From Bacillota bacterium (lineage in GTDB: Bacteria; Bacillota; Clostridia; Peptostreptococcales; Anaerovoracaceae): 8,113 nucleotides of DNA. This document shows, piece after piece, positions 6,474 through 8,113 of the stretch (the first letter of the stretch is position 1; each line of letters opens with the position of its first letter). The position numbers were made by a program, and so were the translations under genes. The DNA is taken from assembly GCA_016293805.1 (NCBI GenBank), contig JAEDDI010000053.1:1-8113 (forward strand). The letters run 5' to 3'. The notes beneath the pieces were generated by a model. The model made no database searches and was not told the DNA's origin. It saw only the letters and a list, made by a program, of their open reading frames with translations.

Positions 6474-6513
6474 AAAGAAAACTGGTCGATTTAGTACAAG
6501 GAGGACTTCCATT

Positions 6514-6717
6514 ATGCGTATCAGCTATAACAAGCTCTGGAAGATGCTTATTGATAAAAATATGAAAAAGAGCGATTTGAAAGAAAAGGCTGGCATCAGT
6601 TCTGCTTCCCTTGCGAAGCTCGGCAAGGGAGACAATATTACAACGGATGTTCTTCTTCGTATCTGCGAGGCAATGGATTGTCGGATTGAAGATATTCTTG
6701 AGACCGTCCGTGACTAA
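6514..6717 (+). CDS. Small Xre-family helix-turn-helix regulator
   Basis: The 67-residue protein is essentially one Cro/C1-type helix-turn-helix domain. LWKMLIDKNMKKSDLKEKAG (8-27) spans helices 1 and 2, SSASLAKLGKGDN (29-41) is the recognition helix and turn, and TTDVLLRICEAMDCRIEDIL (43-62) spans helices 4 and 5. There is no extra ligand or protease domain, so it probably acts as a dimeric DNA-binding repressor. The start at 6514 is chosen over an in-frame upstream ATG (6460) because AAGGAGG (6498-6504) precedes it and because 6460 lies upstream of the -10 element. Only 33 bases separate it from hsdR, so it is probably co-transcribed and controls the restriction gene, much as controller proteins do in other restriction systems. 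That role is inferred from position. Confidence 0.88.
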   Translation: MRISYNKLWKMLIDKNMKKSDLKEKAGISSASLAKLGKGDNITTDVLLRICEAMDCRIEDILETVRD

Positions 6718-6750
6718 CCAACACCGAAAATTTGATTAGGAGGATTCGAT

Positions 6751-8113
6751 ATGACTATATTGGGCAAGAAACAGATGTCAGAAGAAGACATCAAATTAAA
6801 TTATATTACTCCGGTCATCCTCAAGGGTTGGAAAGGTCACATTACCATGGAGACCAAGATCACAGATGGTCGAATCAACATCAGAGGAAATATCGTGGCT
6901 CGTAGCAAGCCTAAGTTTGCCGACTATATGCTTTACCTCAACGACGGAAAACCTATTGCCGTTGTTGAAGCCAAAGACAACAACTATTCTGTCTCCCACG
7001 GCTTACAGCAGGCGATGACCTATGCTCAGATGATGGACTTGCCGTTTGCATATTCTTCAAACGGCGATGCGTTCTACGAGCACGACTTCTTAACCGGACA
7101 GGAACAGCAGATAGCTTTAGATAAATTCCCGACCCAAGACGAACTGGTGGCGAGATATTACGCTGAGCTGAATGGCGGCAAGGGCATTTCCGATACGGAA
7201 AAGAAAATTGTCTCACAGCCGTATTATTCTTCTCAGAGTACATATCCTCCACGCTACTATCAGAGAAACGCTGTAAACAGAACTGTTGAAGCCATTGCCA
7301 GAGGACAGCAGAGATTGTTGCTTGTCATGGCAACGGGTACAGGCAAAACATACACCGCTTTTCAGATTGTTTACCGTCTGCTCCGTTCTGACCTTAAAAA
7401 GAGAATCCTGTATCTGGCTGACAGAAATATTCTTGTTGACCAGAGCATTTTGCAGGACTTCGCACCGCTTGAAAAGACCATTTACAAAGTGGACTTCTCT
7501 GACAAGGAATGCCTGAGTAAGATTGCATCCCACGAAGTAAACTTCGCTCTCTATCATCAGATGGTCGGACAGAACGACGAGGAACACTTCAAGCAGATTC
7601 CGGCAGAGTACTTTGATCTCATTATCGTGGATGAGTGTCATCGTGGAAGCGCCAAGGAAGATAGCAACTGGCGAAAAGTTCTGGAGTATTTTTCTTCTGC
7701 GACTCAAATTGGTATGACCGCAACACCCAAGGAGAGCGAAAAAGTATCGAACATAGACTACTTTGGAGACCCTGTTTACATTTACAGCTTGAAGCAAGGC
7801 ATCGAAGATGGATTCCTCGCTCCGTTCAAGGTTATCAATATCACGACCAATATCGGTGACGGTTGGAGGCCGTACCAAGGACAGGCCGATATCTTCGGCA
7901 ATGTGATCGAAGACCGTATCTACAACAACAGGGACTACGACTACAGCATTATTCTACAAGACCGCATAAACGAGGTTGCAAGGGAGATTACTGAGTATCT
8001 GAAAAGCACCGACAGGATGCAGAAAACCATCGTGTTCTGTGCTTCCGAAGATCATGCTGAACGCATGAGAATTGCCCTTATCAACCACAACGCTGACATG
8101 GTTAAAGAGAATC
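6751..8113 (+). CDS. hsdR: Type I restriction endonuclease subunit R (EcoAI/EcoEI-like), partial at the right edge
   Basis: HsdR is the ATP-driven translocase and nuclease subunit that works with HsdM and HsdS to cleave unmethylated foreign DNA. The 454 codons in the window are open to the edge. The N-terminal nuclease carries FADYMLYLNDGKPIAVVEAK (56-75) with the PD-(D/E)xK residues D58, E73 and K75. Then come a Q-like RYYQRNAV (168-175), Walker A MATGTGKT (193-200), ILYLADRNILVDQ (about 219-231), the DEAH-type box VDECHRG (293-299), motif III MTATP (322-326), the family stretch YFGDPVYIYSLKQGIEDGF (about 336-354) and motif IV KTIVFCAS (425-432). The order and wording match the EcoAI/EcoEI (type IB) family, usually about 800 residues, so nearly half is missing beyond 8113. 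AGGAGG (6738-6743) lies seven bases before the ATG. No in-frame stop or missing key residue is seen. The methylase and specificity genes are not in the window. Confidence 0.92.
   Translation, partial: MTILGKKQMSEEDIKLNYITPVILKGWKGHITMETKITDGRINIRGNIVARSKPKFADYMLYLNDGKPIAVVEAKDNNYSVSHGLQQAMTYAQMMDLPFAYSSNGDAFYEHDFLTGQEQQIALDKFPTQDELVARYYAELNGGKGISDTEKKIVSQPYYSSQSTYPPRYYQRNAVNRTVEAIARGQQRLLLVMATGTGKTYTAFQIVYRLLRSDLKKRILYLADRNILVDQSILQDFAPLEKTIYKVDFSDKECLSKIASHEVNFALYHQMVGQNDEEHFKQIPAEYFDLIIVDECHRGSAKEDSNWRKVLEYFSSATQIGMTATPKESEKVSNIDYFGDPVYIYSLKQGIEDGFLAPFKVINITTNIGDGWRPYQGQADIFGNVIEDRIYNNRDYDYSIILQDRINEVAREITEYLKSTDRMQKTIVFCASEDHAERMRIALINHNADMVKEN

Noticed and set aside
7213..7878. 221-codon open frame on the minus strand opposite hsdR
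   Set aside because: It lies wholly antisense to a clear HsdR reading frame, has no recognisable domain and no good ribosome site. It is a shadow of the coding strand.
1..8113. CRISPR arrays, tRNA or rRNA genes, complete insertion sequences
   Set aside because: No regularly spaced repeats, cloverleaf sequences, rRNA signatures or transposase genes are visible anywhere in the window.

Overview
The window looks like chromosome from a low-to-moderate GC Bacillota, most likely a gut or rumen Clostridia of the Lachnospiraceae type. The support is strong AGGAGG-type ribosome binding sites, many short hairpin-plus-T-run terminators, sigma-70-like promoters, and a TnpV / DUF6809 gene pair typical of mobile elements in that group. 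The organism call is an inference from gene content, not from a marker gene.

Left part (1-3939). A terminator at the left edge ends a transcript that began outside the window. It is followed by a complete UvrD/PcrA-type superfamily 1 helicase (252-2309). A bidirectional terminator (2341-2378) separates it from a convergent gene on the minus strand (2499-3737). That gene encodes an unusual MerR-family protein: a MerR DNA-binding domain, a coiled coil, a Trm112-like zinc ribbon and a degenerate class I methyltransferase-like domain. A 202-bp divergent intergenic region with a near-consensus minus-strand promoter and repeated motifs lies between it and the next gene.

Middle (3940-5508). A complete 522-residue NCS1-family nucleobase/hydantoin/allantoin-type permease is transcribed away from the MerR gene. 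The divergent pairing makes the permease, and possibly the MerR gene itself, candidate targets of the regulator. This is an inference.

Right part (about 5520-8113). This is accessory DNA. A near-perfect hairpin terminator (5614-5646) is followed by a frameshifted tnpV-like gene, a translationally overlapping DUF6809 gene and a second strong terminator (6333-6369). Next come two inverted repeats upstream of a small Xre-type repressor (6514-6717). Immediately downstream, probably in the same transcript, is a type I restriction endonuclease subunit HsdR of the EcoAI/EcoEI kind, cut off by the right edge of the window after 454 codons. The hsdM and hsdS partners, if present, would lie beyond position 8113.

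The best candidates for something not well described are the four-part MerR protein paired with a nucleobase-type transporter, and the Xre-hsdR unit with two inverted repeats in its control region.
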